This document shows, piece after piece, positions 25,856-33,345 of a stretch of DNA of 64,000 nucleotides. The position numbers were made by a program, and so were the translations under genes. The first letter of the stretch is position 1. Every line of letters starts with the position of its first letter. This DNA comes from Wohlfahrtiimonas larvae_A. Its GTDB lineage: Bacteria; Pseudomonadota; Gammaproteobacteria; Cardiobacteriales; Wohlfahrtiimonadaceae. The stretch covers positions 1 through 64,000 of the forward strand of contig JBEBSR010000001.1 in assembly GCA_040394195.1 (NCBI GenBank), in the 5' to 3' direction. The notes under the pieces were generated by a model. It had not been told where the DNA came from, ran no database searches, and was given only the letters and a program-made list of their open reading frames with translations.

Positions 25856-26112
25856 TTGTGACTCCTAGATAATTTAGATGAAGTGCATCGATGAAGATGC
25901 TGATTTGAAAAGGTAACTTAAACATTTGCTTATATTTCTTTGGGTATGTCTTTAAGTCACCTCCTTCACCTATTTAATCTAGCGTCGCCTAGCGAATGTT
26001 AGAAAGGAAGGAGATACAGCTATGCTGATCCCGCTCTCGCGGTATCTTGGGGGGTATTAAAATGCGATAAAACATTTAAAAGTCCTCTAGCTGTATTCAA
26101 CATGAAAATAAG
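25856..26112 (-). promoter_or_regulatory. Structured leader RNA of the purine operon, candidate riboswitch
   Basis: On the minus strand, P1 pairs ATACAGCTA (26088-26096) with TAGCTGTAT (26014-26022). It encloses a small A/T helix (26060-26077), a CCCCCC run (26049-26054) and a helix capped by a GAGA tetraloop (26027-26046). Downstream, CTCCTTC (26007-26013) can pair with GAAGGAG (25961-25967), and GGTGACTTAAA (25951-25961) with TTTAAGTTACC (25912-25922). GTGACT (25955-25960) can instead pair with AGTCAC at the permease ribosome binding site (25858-25863), giving a possible ON/OFF switch. The GNRA loop and a G-U pair support minus-strand RNA. I do not recognise a known class. Confidence 0.6.
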
Positions 26113-26118
26113 TTTCGC

Positions 26119-26146
26119 ATTGTAAGGATATTTTTTTGAATGTCAA
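26119..26146 (-). promoter_or_regulatory. Sigma-70 promoter of the purine operon
   Basis: TTGACA (26141-26146) and TACAAT (26119-26124) on the minus strand are separated by 16 bases. Transcription would start near 26112, giving a leader of about 255 nt before the permease GTG. The near-consensus boxes suggest control is exerted in the leader rather than at initiation. Confidence 0.75.
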
Positions 26147-26270
26147 ATTTGAATAATCTAGTTAGTTGTTTTCTGAATTATTAAACTTATGCTGACAAAC
26201 ACTATAAATTCTAGCTATTTAGCGGTTAATGAGCGTATGATAAAACGATAATAAAAAGATGGAGAATAAT

Positions 26271-27056
26271 ATGTCGACACACTATTTAAACCAAAACCAA
26301 TCCTACTGGGATCAACAAGCAGCTCAGGATTCTCCATGGTCACAGCCAGTTTCTGATGAATTAGTGCTCAATGCTAAAAATGGTAATTGGGATGTACATT
26401 TAATGCCATCAGCGATTTATAAAAATTGGCTTGGCGATATTCAAGGTAAGAAAATCTTGTGCCTAGCTTCTGCTGGTGGACAACAAGCACCAATTTTAGC
26501 AGCAGCTGGTGCAATTGTGACAGTATTGGATATTTCAGAAGGGCAACTGAAAAAAGATCAAGATATTGCTGATAAACATGAGCTTACACTCACAACTGTA
26601 CAAGGCAACATGAATAATTTGAGCCAATTTGAAGATGGTAGTTTTGATTTAGTTTTTCACCCGATTTCTAATTTATATGTGCCAGATGTAAATCCTGTAT
26701 GGAAAGAATGTTTCAGAGTTTTAAAAACTAACGGGAGATTATTGGCAAGTTTCTATAATCCCATTGTATTCGTGGATAATCATGATGCTCTGCTTCGTCA
26801 AAAAGGATTGTTAAAGCCAACTTATAAAATTCCTTTCTCTGATATTCGTGATTTACCCAAAGATTTACTGCAACAGAAAATCGATAAAGGTGAATCCTTA
26901 GTGTTTGGGCACTCTTTAACAGATTTAATTGGCGGACAAACTAAAGCAGGGTTTTTGATTAAAGATTTTATCGAAGAATTTGCACCCCATGCGCGGTTCT
27001 TAATCGATGATTATCTACCAACCTTCATAGCAACTTATGCCATTAAGTTAGATTAA
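26271..27056 (+). CDS. Class I SAM-dependent methyltransferase
   Basis: The 261-residue product has the Rossmann methyltransferase motifs: motif I as KILCLASAGGQQAPILAAAGA, motif II VTVLDIS, then DGSFDLVFHPISNLYVP and the FRVLKTNGRLLASF strand, cited in parts. The first glycine-rich motif is ASAGG rather than GxGxG, as in some bacterial methyltransferases of this group. The start is an ATG with TGGAG upstream. The substrate is unknown. It stands alone, with its end marked by a bidirectional terminator shared with the LysE-family gene. Confidence 0.75.
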   Translation: MSTHYLNQNQSYWDQQAAQDSPWSQPVSDELVLNAKNGNWDVHLMPSAIYKNWLGDIQGKKILCLASAGGQQAPILAAAGAIVTVLDISEGQLKKDQDIADKHELTLTTVQGNMNNLSQFEDGSFDLVFHPISNLYVPDVNPVWKECFRVLKTNGRLLASFYNPIVFVDNHDALLRQKGLLKPTYKIPFSDIRDLPKDLLQQKIDKGESLVFGHSLTDLIGGQTKAGFLIKDFIEEFAPHARFLIDDYLPTFIATYAIKLD

Positions 27057-27059
27057 AAC

Positions 27060-27088
27060 AAAAGCCCAATGAAATTTCATTGGGCTTT
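27060..27088. terminator. Bidirectional terminator
   Basis: AAAGCCCAATGAAA and TTTCATTGGGCTTT form a long perfect hairpin with A and T flanks between convergent genes. It serves the methyltransferase gene and the LysE-family exporter. Confidence 0.85.
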
Positions 27089-27106
27089 AACTTTTGCATC
27101 GACAGT

Positions 27107-27724
27107 TTAGTTACCTGCAATAAAACCTGCTGCAATGATTAACAAACTGCCTGAGAAACCTTCCACTAATCGACGGCGTTTATCACTGGGTGCACTTTTA
27201 CTACTTAAATTCGCTAAGCTTACACCAATGATCGTATAAACGATCGCACAACTCACAATAAATACAGCCGCCAATGACAATGCTTGCATGCCATAGTTAC
27301 CAGATTTATCGATAAAATTCGGTAAAATTGCCAAATAAATCAATAAACCTTTTGGATTTAAGAAACTTGTTAAAAATCCTTTACGATATAAATGCTTGTG
27401 AACTTTGGCATCTTTTTGTATTTCTAATAAGCCTTTTTTCATTGCTGAACGAATCATACAAAATGCCAAATACAGCAAATATGCAACGCCCACCCAACGA
27501 ATCACATTAAATAATACAGGCGAAGCCGCAACCAATGCTGCAACACCCAACGCACTCAAAACTGCATGAACACAATAGCCAGTTAAAATCCCAGCATTTG
27601 CCTTCATCACTGCTTTTTTACCTGCTGTCAAACCCTGAGATGCAATGAATAACACATCAGGCCCTGGCGTACACACTAATGGAAAAACTGCCAAACCAAA
27701 TAACAACAAATTATCAAAATACAT
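27107..27724 (-). CDS. LysE/RhtB-family amino acid exporter
   Basis: The 205-residue protein is mainly six hydrophobic segments. It has the family start FPLVCTPGPDVLFIASQGLTAG, with the conserved PGPD, and the later KGFLTSFLNPKGLLIYLAILP block. LysE/RhtB proteins export amino acids such as lysine, homoserine or threonine. A Lrp/AsnC-type regulator is divergent next to it, a pairing seen with many exporters and likely the control of this gene. The substrate is unknown. Confidence 0.88.
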   Translation of the reverse strand: MYFDNLLLFGLAVFPLVCTPGPDVLFIASQGLTAGKKAVMKANAGILTGYCVHAVLSALGVAALVAASPVLFNVIRWVGVAYLLYLAFCMIRSAMKKGLLEIQKDAKVHKHLYRKGFLTSFLNPKGLLIYLAILPNFIDKSGNYGMQALSLAAVFIVSCAIVYTIIGVSLANLSSKSAPSDKRRRLVEGFSGSLLIIAAGFIAGN

Positions 27725-27852
27725 GATCTACGATCCTCTCAAAAATCGGAGGCTATTGTAGTCCTTCACTCTTGAAATTTTTACTTGTTGTTATCAATTA
27801 CGAATGATAATTTAGCTATTAATTTCATTATCTTTAATATTGTTAAAATAAA

Positions 27853-28317
27853 ATGCCAATAAAATTAGATAGCATAGATCGTCATATTTTGCGCATATTG
27901 CAAAAAGATGCCAGTATTCAAAACGCTGAACTTGCCCAAATCGTAGGATTATCACCTTCACCTTGCTTGCGCAGAGTTAAACTCTTGCAAGAAGCAGGCG
28001 TGATCAAGCGCTATATTGCAATCGTGGATGGTGCAAAAGTGGATGCAGGCTTAACGCTTTTCTCCCGTATTTGGTTCAAAGCGCAAGATGCCAAAACGAT
28101 TGATAGCTTCATTGAAGCCATTCAAGATATGCCAGAAATCATTGAATGCCATTTGATGGCGGGCGAATGTGATGCGTGGCTTCGCATTGTCACCAAAGAT
28201 TTAGACAGCTATCGCCAATTTCACGCTCATAAGCTCACGACTATTAAAGCCATTCAAAGTGTTAAAACAGATGTGCCGATGGATACAGTGAAACTCACAT
28301 ATAGCTTGCCGATTTAA
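27853..28317 (+). CDS. Lrp/AsnC-family transcriptional regulator
   Basis: The 154-residue protein has the Lrp layout. The N-terminal winged helix has DSIDRHILRILQKDASIQNAELAQIVGLSPSP (in parts) with SPSPCLRRVKLLQEAGVI as recognition helix and wing. The C-terminal RAM domain has ECHLMAGECDAWLRIVTKDLDSYRQF, which binds amino acids and forms oligomers. It is divergent from a LysE-family exporter over a 128-base AT-rich gap. It probably senses an amino acid and controls that exporter. The effector cannot be read from sequence. Confidence 0.88.
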   Translation: MPIKLDSIDRHILRILQKDASIQNAELAQIVGLSPSPCLRRVKLLQEAGVIKRYIAIVDGAKVDAGLTLFSRIWFKAQDAKTIDSFIEAIQDMPEIIECHLMAGECDAWLRIVTKDLDSYRQFHAHKLTTIKAIQSVKTDVPMDTVKLTYSLPI

Positions 28318-28343
28318 ATTATTATTTTTTTCATCCGTGCAAT

Positions 28344-28377
28344 AAAAAAGCCTTTAGAGAAATTCTAAAGGCTTTTT
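28344..28377. terminator. Bidirectional terminator
   Basis: AAAAAGCCTTTAGA and TCTAAAGGCTTTTT form a hairpin between the convergent lrp-type gene and obgE, with A and T runs on both sides. Confidence 0.85.
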
Positions 28378-28398
28378 AAATAATATGTTTTTAAGTGA

Positions 28399-29466
28399 TT
28401 ATTGAGTGATTAACTGCTCAATTGGTACTGGTGTTTCTAATGCTTTTAGTGCTGCTTTTTCAGCATTAATGTAATCCATAATTGCGCTTGTTAATGGCTT
28501 TGTATTATCACCAGAAATCGCAGAAATTTGGAAACATGGGCCTTCCCACTGAATTTCTTTTAAGAAATCAGCAATGCGCTCTTCACGTTCATCTTCAGGA
28601 ATTAAATCCAATTTATTCAAAACTAACCAACGATCTTTCTTCGCCATTTCTTCATCATACTGTTGTAATTCATTCGTGATTACACGGAAATCTTCAACAG
28701 GATCTTGTGAATCGCTGTATGGAGACATATCAACCAAATGCAACATGATGGATGTACGAGACAAGTGACGCAAGAATTTATGGCCTAAGCCAGCACCTTC
28801 TGCAGCACCTTCGATCAATCCTGGAATATCTGCCATTACAAAACTATCCAATGGGCCAACACTCACAACACCTAAGTTAGGGTGCAATGTTGTAAATGGA
28901 TAATCTGCAACTTTTGGGCGCGCTGCTGATACAGCACGAATCAATGTTGATTTACCTGCATTTGGTAAACCTAACAAGCCAACGTCTGCCAATACTTTCA
29001 ATTCCAAACGCAAACGGCGCTCTTCACCTGGTGTACCTGGCTTAGTTTGTCTTGGTGCACGGTTAGTGGATGACTTAAAGCGAGTATTACCCAATCCGTG
29101 GAAACCACCTTGAGCAACTTTAGCCACTTGACCATCTTCTGTTAAGTCACAAATGAATTCATTTGTATCCGCATCGTGCACTTGTGTACCTAATGGAACA
29201 ACCAAAATTAAATCTTCACCTGCTGCACCTGTACAGTTTGCACCGCGGCCATTTTCACCACGCTTTGCTTTAAACGTTTTAGCAAAACGGAAATCAACCA
29301 ATGTATTAACAGCATCTGATGCTTGTAGAAAAATACTACCGCCATCACCACCATCACCGCCATCAGGTCCTCCGAAAGGGATGAACTTCTCGCGACGAAA
29401 ACTTAAACATCCATCACCACCATTACCTGCTTCAACCGTAATGATTACCTCATCAACGAATTTCAT
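28399..29466 (-). CDS. obgE: GTPase Obg/CgtA
   Basis: The 355-residue ribosome-associated GTPase acts in 50S maturation and stringent control. It has the Obg fold (MKFVDEVIITVEAGNGGDG with glycine-rich loops), then the G domain: GLPNAGKST at 166-174, DIPG at 213-216 and NKLD at 284-287. The acidic tail of the E. coli protein is mostly missing here. The start is the ATG with an AAGGAGG site 5 bases upstream, though the frame is open further. It follows rplU-rpmA, a conserved order, after a hairpin. Confidence 0.96.
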   Translation of the reverse strand: MKFVDEVIITVEAGNGGDGCLSFRREKFIPFGGPDGGDGGDGGSIFLQASDAVNTLVDFRFAKTFKAKRGENGRGANCTGAAGEDLILVVPLGTQVHDADTNEFICDLTEDGQVAKVAQGGFHGLGNTRFKSSTNRAPRQTKPGTPGEERRLRLELKVLADVGLLGLPNAGKSTLIRAVSAARPKVADYPFTTLHPNLGVVSVGPLDSFVMADIPGLIEGAAEGAGLGHKFLRHLSRTSIMLHLVDMSPYSDSQDPVEDFRVITNELQQYDEEMAKKDRWLVLNKLDLIPEDEREERIADFLKEIQWEGPCFQISAISGDNTKPLTSAIMDYINAEKAALKALETPVPIEQLITQ

Positions 29467-29497
29467 TTGCCCTCCTTGATCTGACAGCATAAATAAT

Positions 29498-29522
29498 AAA
29501 AGCCCCAATAAAAGGGGCTTTT
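29498..29522 (-). terminator. Terminator or attenuator between rpmA and obgE
   Basis: AAAAGCCCC and GGGGCTTTT flank a 7-base loop in the gap between rpmA and obgE, with a T run on the minus strand. It may lower obgE expression relative to the two ribosomal protein genes. Confidence 0.7.
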
Positions 29523-29539
29523 AAAACAACTAAAATTTA

Positions 29540-29803
29540 TTAAGCAACGATTGGTTGGATGCTTACAAATTTACGGTTTTTTTGACCTTTTACTTCGAAT
29601 ACAACGTGACCATCAGCTTTAGCGAATAAAGTATGATCTTTACCCAAACCTACGTTATCACCAGCGTGAAAACGAGTACCACGTTGACGAACGATGATAG
29701 AACCAGCTGGAACTAATTCACCGCCAAAACGCTTAACACCTAAGCGTTTACTTTCGGAATCGCGACCATTACGGCTCGAGCCGACGCCTTTCTTCTGTGC
29801 CAT
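29540..29803 (-). CDS. rpmA: 50S ribosomal protein L27
   Basis: The 87-residue protein begins MAQKKGVGSSRNGRDSESKR and contains PAGSIIVRQRGTRFHAGDNVG, the L27 signatures. The N-terminal tail reaches into the peptidyl-transferase centre. It is the directly starting form, without the cleaved N-terminal extension seen in Firmicutes. It lies 35 bases after rplU and before obgE, the standard order. Confidence 0.98.
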   Translation of the reverse strand: MAQKKGVGSSRNGRDSESKRLGVKRFGGELVPAGSIIVRQRGTRFHAGDNVGLGKDHTLFAKADGHVVFEVKGQKNRKFVSIQPIVA

Positions 29804-29838
29804 GTTTAAATCCTCTTATACGGCTAGGAATCTCGCAA

Positions 29839-30153
29839 TTATGCAGAGATGCTAGAAATTTTAACTTCAGTAAAGTGTTGACGATGTCCTGCGTGCTTAC
29901 GAGAGTGCTTGCGACGGCGGAACTTGATGATTTCGATCTTACGTCCACGACCTTGCTTCAATACTTCTGCAACTACTTTAGCATTTGCAACAAGTGGTGT
30001 ACCAACAGTTGTAGAACCATCTTTACCTACCAACAATACTTCTGCAAATTCTACATTAGAACCTTCAGCAGCGCCTTCTAATTTTTCGATGCGAAGGATT
30101 TGACCTTCAGCTACACGGTATTGTTTACCGCCTGTTTTGATTACAGCATACAT
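29839..30153 (-). CDS. rplU: 50S ribosomal protein L21
   Basis: The 104-residue protein begins MYAVIKTGGKQYRVAEGQIL and ends with the basic FRRRKHSRKHAGHRQHFTEVKI region. L21 binds 23S rRNA together with L20. It heads the rplU-rpmA-obgE unit and follows a strong promoter and a leader of about 90 bases with a GTCC/GGAC hairpin. The match is complete. Confidence 0.98.
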   Translation of the reverse strand: MYAVIKTGGKQYRVAEGQILRIEKLEGAAEGSNVEFAEVLLVGKDGSTTVGTPLVANAKVVAEVLKQGRGRKIEIIKFRRRKHSRKHAGHRQHFTEVKISSISA

Positions 30154-30245
30154 GTGTAATGCTCCAAATAGTTAAGTGAATCTGAATTCTTTTGCTATCA
30201 CGTTGAACAAGCCAACAAGAAATAACAGTCCATAAAAAGGACGTG

Positions 30246-30274
30246 ATTGTATAAAAAAAAATGGTTTGCGTCAA
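30246..30274 (-). promoter_or_regulatory. Sigma-70 promoter of rplU-rpmA
   Basis: TTGACG (30269-30274) and TACAAT (30246-30251) on the minus strand are spaced by 17 bases, with a T-rich spacer. The leader to rplU is about 85 nt and includes a small GTCC/GGAC hairpin (30230-30243). Confidence 0.7.
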
Positions 30275-30382
30275 GATTAAGCACCTTATTCTTGACATCT
30301 TTTTTTCCATATTAATATGTTAATCTTGTCGATTATAGCAAATAATCTTGCGTTTTTTAAGAAAAAATTTACTTTAAGCTTT

Positions 30383-31324
30383 TTATTGTGAAGATTTTCT
30401 ATCTTCCATTTTTGCAAAGATGTTAGCCAAAACTGCTCCGCTGATATTATGCCACACACTGAAAATTGCGCTTGGAACAGCCACAATTGGGTCAAAATGC
30501 TTATTAGCCAACGCAGCGCCCAATCCGCTATTTTGCATACCCACTTCGATTGCGATTGCCTTACGTTGAGCTAATCCCAAGCCCATAATTCTTGCTATCA
30601 CATAGCCAATTAAATAACCCAATGTGTTATGCAACATAACAATTGCAATGATGATCAAACCAGTTTCCTGTAAACGAGCCTGATTCAATGCCACAACGAT
30701 TGCTACGATCATTACAATGCCAAATACAGATACAATTGGCAGCACAGGCATTACATATTTAACATTCGAACGTAAAGCCATACGCACAGCCAAACCCAAT
30801 ACAATAGGCACAATCACAAATTGAACAATTGACATCATCATTGCATAGAAAGAAACATTAATGCTTTCTGATGCTAATAATTTTAATAATAATGGTGTCA
30901 TTAATGGTGCCAATAACGTTGTAATGCTTGTAATTGTTACGCTTAATGCTACATCTCCACGAGATAAATAAGTAATCACATTACTGGATGTACCACCTGG
31001 ACAAGAACCGACTAAAACAACGCCTAAAGCTAATAATGGATCGATATTAAAAATCTTAACCAAAGCAACAGCCAACAAAGGCATAATCACAAACTGAGCA
31101 GCAATGCCCAATAGAACTTGCCAAGGTTTTTTAGCCACTTGAGAGAAATCTTCTAAAGTCAGCGTTAAACCCATTCCAAACATGATAATGCCAAGGAAAT
31201 AAGTGATGAGCCAACCTAACGAATTAAATAATGAAGGGATAAAAAAGCCCAACAACGCAAATAATAATGTCCAAAGCGCAAAAGTTTTGCCGATGAATTC
31301 TGAAAATAAATTTAACAAACGCAT
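30383..31324 (-). CDS. Bile acid:sodium symporter family (BASS) transporter
   Basis: The 313-residue membrane protein has about nine to ten hydrophobic helices. Family segments include IMFGMGLTLTLEDF, VLVGSCPGGTSSNVITYLSRGDVALSVT (cited in parts) and IEVGMQNSGLGAALA, which contain the sodium-site residues of the BASS family. Substrates of bacterial members include organic anions and keto acids; the one here is unknown. The start is the ATG with AAGG 7 bases upstream. It stands alone between the rplU promoter and a divergent membrane protein gene. Confidence 0.88.
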   Translation of the reverse strand: MRLLNLFSEFIGKTFALWTLLFALLGFFIPSLFNSLGWLITYFLGIIMFGMGLTLTLEDFSQVAKKPWQVLLGIAAQFVIMPLLAVALVKIFNIDPLLALGVVLVGSCPGGTSSNVITYLSRGDVALSVTITSITTLLAPLMTPLLLKLLASESINVSFYAMMMSIVQFVIVPIVLGLAVRMALRSNVKYVMPVLPIVSVFGIVMIVAIVVALNQARLQETGLIIIAIVMLHNTLGYLIGYVIARIMGLGLAQRKAIAIEVGMQNSGLGAALANKHFDPIVAVPSAIFSVWHNISGAVLANIFAKMEDRKSSQ

Positions 31325-31541
31325 AAAACAGCCTTCAATCAATATCGAATAAATAAATTAATAGTTTTTTTGTACAAACTTTGGATAGTGTGCTGATTGA
31401 TGCGATTTTGTCGCTGATGTTGCACTCATTCGAGTATACATCGCCTATAAACACTGTAAAGTACAATTTTCAAGAAATAGTTTACAAAATCTTTATAATG
31501 CTCCATTCGTTTAAATAATTTTTAAATCAGGTACTGATAAT

Positions 31542-32282
31542 ATGAATAATGATAAAGAATACGATGTAGTAATAATTAAAGATGAACATAATTCATCACA
31601 GAACTATTCCAATAATAATGATAAATACAGATCATTGAATGAAGCCATTAATTATGATTACGACTTCTCTATTTCTGACTTGATTTCAGAAGCTTGGGGA
31701 ATGGTGAACGGTAATAAATTGCCAATTTTCATCGCGATTGTTTTGGCTGGTATTTTAGGCACAATCGTTTCCTATATTGGCCAAATTATTTCTGCCCTAG
31801 TGATTGCCATTCCAGTATTAAGCTTTGTTGTGAATATCGTTTTTGGTGCTGCAAGTTCGATTTTTGCCATTGGTGTGATCATCGTTGTTTTAAAATTAGC
31901 TAATCGTGAAAAAGTCGATGCGGCAAGTGATTTCTGCCAATTCACAAAATACTGGGTACCAATTTTAATTTTATCCATCGTAATGTCGATCATCGTTGCA
32001 ATTGGTTTTGCATTATTAATTATTCCTGGCATTTACTTAGCTGTTGCATATTCATTGGCTTATTGGATTTTAGTGATTCATCCAAACGCTTCATTTTGGG
32101 ATATTTTAGAAGCATCACGCAAAATTGTAACCCGCCGCTGGTTTAAATTCTTCATCTTAAGCTTAGTATTGGGAGTGATTTTATTCATCTCTGCAATTCC
32201 TTTAGGCATTGGCTTAATTTGGACATTGCCATTATGTAACTTTGCTTACGCTTTAATCTTTAAGAAGATTTTTGAAAAATAA
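31542..32282 (+). CDS. Integral membrane protein of unknown function, YciC-like layout
   Basis: The 246-residue protein has an acidic, Asn-rich cytosolic N-terminus of about 60 residues, then five or six membrane helices, beginning LPIFIAIVLAGILGTIVSYI. A LLIIPGIYLAVAYSLAYWILVIH segment resembles the LxVVPGI motif in YciC and related proteins. The SRKIVTRRWFKF segment before the last helices is also of that kind. No enzyme motif is visible. It ends at a terminator before the convergent glyQ. The similarity to YciC is from recall and is weak. Confidence 0.5.
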   Translation: MNNDKEYDVVIIKDEHNSSQNYSNNNDKYRSLNEAINYDYDFSISDLISEAWGMVNGNKLPIFIAIVLAGILGTIVSYIGQIISALVIAIPVLSFVVNIVFGAASSIFAIGVIIVVLKLANREKVDAASDFCQFTKYWVPILILSIVMSIIVAIGFALLIIPGIYLAVAYSLAYWILVIHPNASFWDILEASRKIVTRRWFKFFILSLVLGVILFISAIPLGIGLIWTLPLCNFAYALIFKKIFEK

Positions 32283-32340
32283 TTTTAAACATTAATATTG
32301 CTTTCATTGATATCAGCTCTGTAAGCCAATTTTAATAATT

Positions 32341-32376
32341 AAAAAAGCCGATTTCATAATGAAATCGGCTTTTTGT
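32341..32376. terminator. Bidirectional terminator
   Basis: AAAAAAGCCGATTTCAT and ATGAAATCGGCTTTTT pair between the convergent membrane protein gene and glyQ. A and T runs on both sides allow use in both directions. Confidence 0.88.
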
Positions 32377-32396
32377 TGATTCATAAGAATATTAAA

Positions 32397-33293
32397 CTAT
32401 TTCTCTTTCAACATTGGGAAACCTAATGCTTCACGGCTTGCATAGTAAGCTTCAGCCACAGATTTAGCCAATTCACGTACACGTAAGATATATGATTGAC
32501 GTTCTGTCACAGAGATCGCTTTACGCGCATCCAACAAGTTAAATGTATGAGAAGCTTTCAATACCATTTCATACGCTGGCAATGCTAATTTTGCTTCGAT
32601 TAAACGCTTCGCTTCTTTCTCGAAGAAGTTGAATTGTTGTAATAAGAAATCTACATCAGCATGTTCAAAGTTGAATGTTGATTGTTCAACTTCATTTTGA
32701 TGGAAAACATCGCCATAAGTTACAGTACCGAATGGCGTTTCTGACCAAACTAGATCATAAACGCTTTCAACGTTCTGTAAGTACATTGCTAAACGCTCTA
32801 AACCATAAGTGATTTCGCCCATCACTGGTTTGCATTCTAAGCCACCCACTTGTTGGAAATATGTGAACTGCGTTACTTCCATGCCGTTCAACCAAACTTC
32901 CCAACCTAAGCCCCAAGCACCCAATGTTGGTGATTCCCAGTTATCTTCCACAAAGCGAACATCGTGCACTTTTGTGTTGATGCCCAATACATTCAAGGAT
33001 TCCAAATATAATTCTTGGAAGTTCTCTGGCGATGGCTTAACCACAACTTGGAATTGATAGTAATGTTGCAAACGGTTAGGGTTTTCACCATAGCGGCCAT
33101 CTGTTGGACGGCGTGATGGCTGAACATAAGCAGAAGCCCAAGGCTCTGGCCCTAATGAACGCAAGAAAGTCGCTGAATGGAATGTACCAGCACCCACTTC
33201 CATATCGTATGGTTGTAACAACACACATCCTTGCTCTGCCCAGAATGTTTGCAGTTTTAGGATCATTTCCTGAAATGTTAATACTTTTGACAT
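32397..33293 (-). CDS. glyQ: Glycyl-tRNA synthetase alpha subunit
   Basis: The 298-residue subunit carries the class II catalytic core for glycine activation in the alpha2-beta2 enzyme. It begins VLTFQEMILKLQTFWAEQGC and has the motif 2 area (MEVGAGTFHSATFLRSLGPE in parts) and WAYVQPSRRPTDGRYGENPNR, here SAYVQPSRRPTDGRYG. The usual partner glyS is not downstream: a terminator follows directly and then a convergent gene. The beta subunit must be encoded elsewhere. A 52-base gap separates it from the mechanosensitive channel gene upstream. Confidence 0.96.
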   Translation of the reverse strand: MSKVLTFQEMILKLQTFWAEQGCVLLQPYDMEVGAGTFHSATFLRSLGPEPWASAYVQPSRRPTDGRYGENPNRLQHYYQFQVVVKPSPENFQELYLESLNVLGINTKVHDVRFVEDNWESPTLGAWGLGWEVWLNGMEVTQFTYFQQVGGLECKPVMGEITYGLERLAMYLQNVESVYDLVWSETPFGTVTYGDVFHQNEVEQSTFNFEHADVDFLLQQFNFFEKEAKRLIEAKLALPAYEMVLKASHTFNLLDARKAISVTERQSYILRVRELAKSVAEAYYASREALGFPMLKEK

Positions 33294-33345
33294 AATTTCG
33301 TTTTACCTTAAAAAATTGGCGATATTATAGCGAGTTCACAGTTAT

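Noticed and set aside
25856..26112. Leader as a classical purine (xpt/add) riboswitch
   Set aside because: I do not find the conserved junction and loop sequences of that class, such as the TATAA and TTTCTACC-like segments, in the right places.
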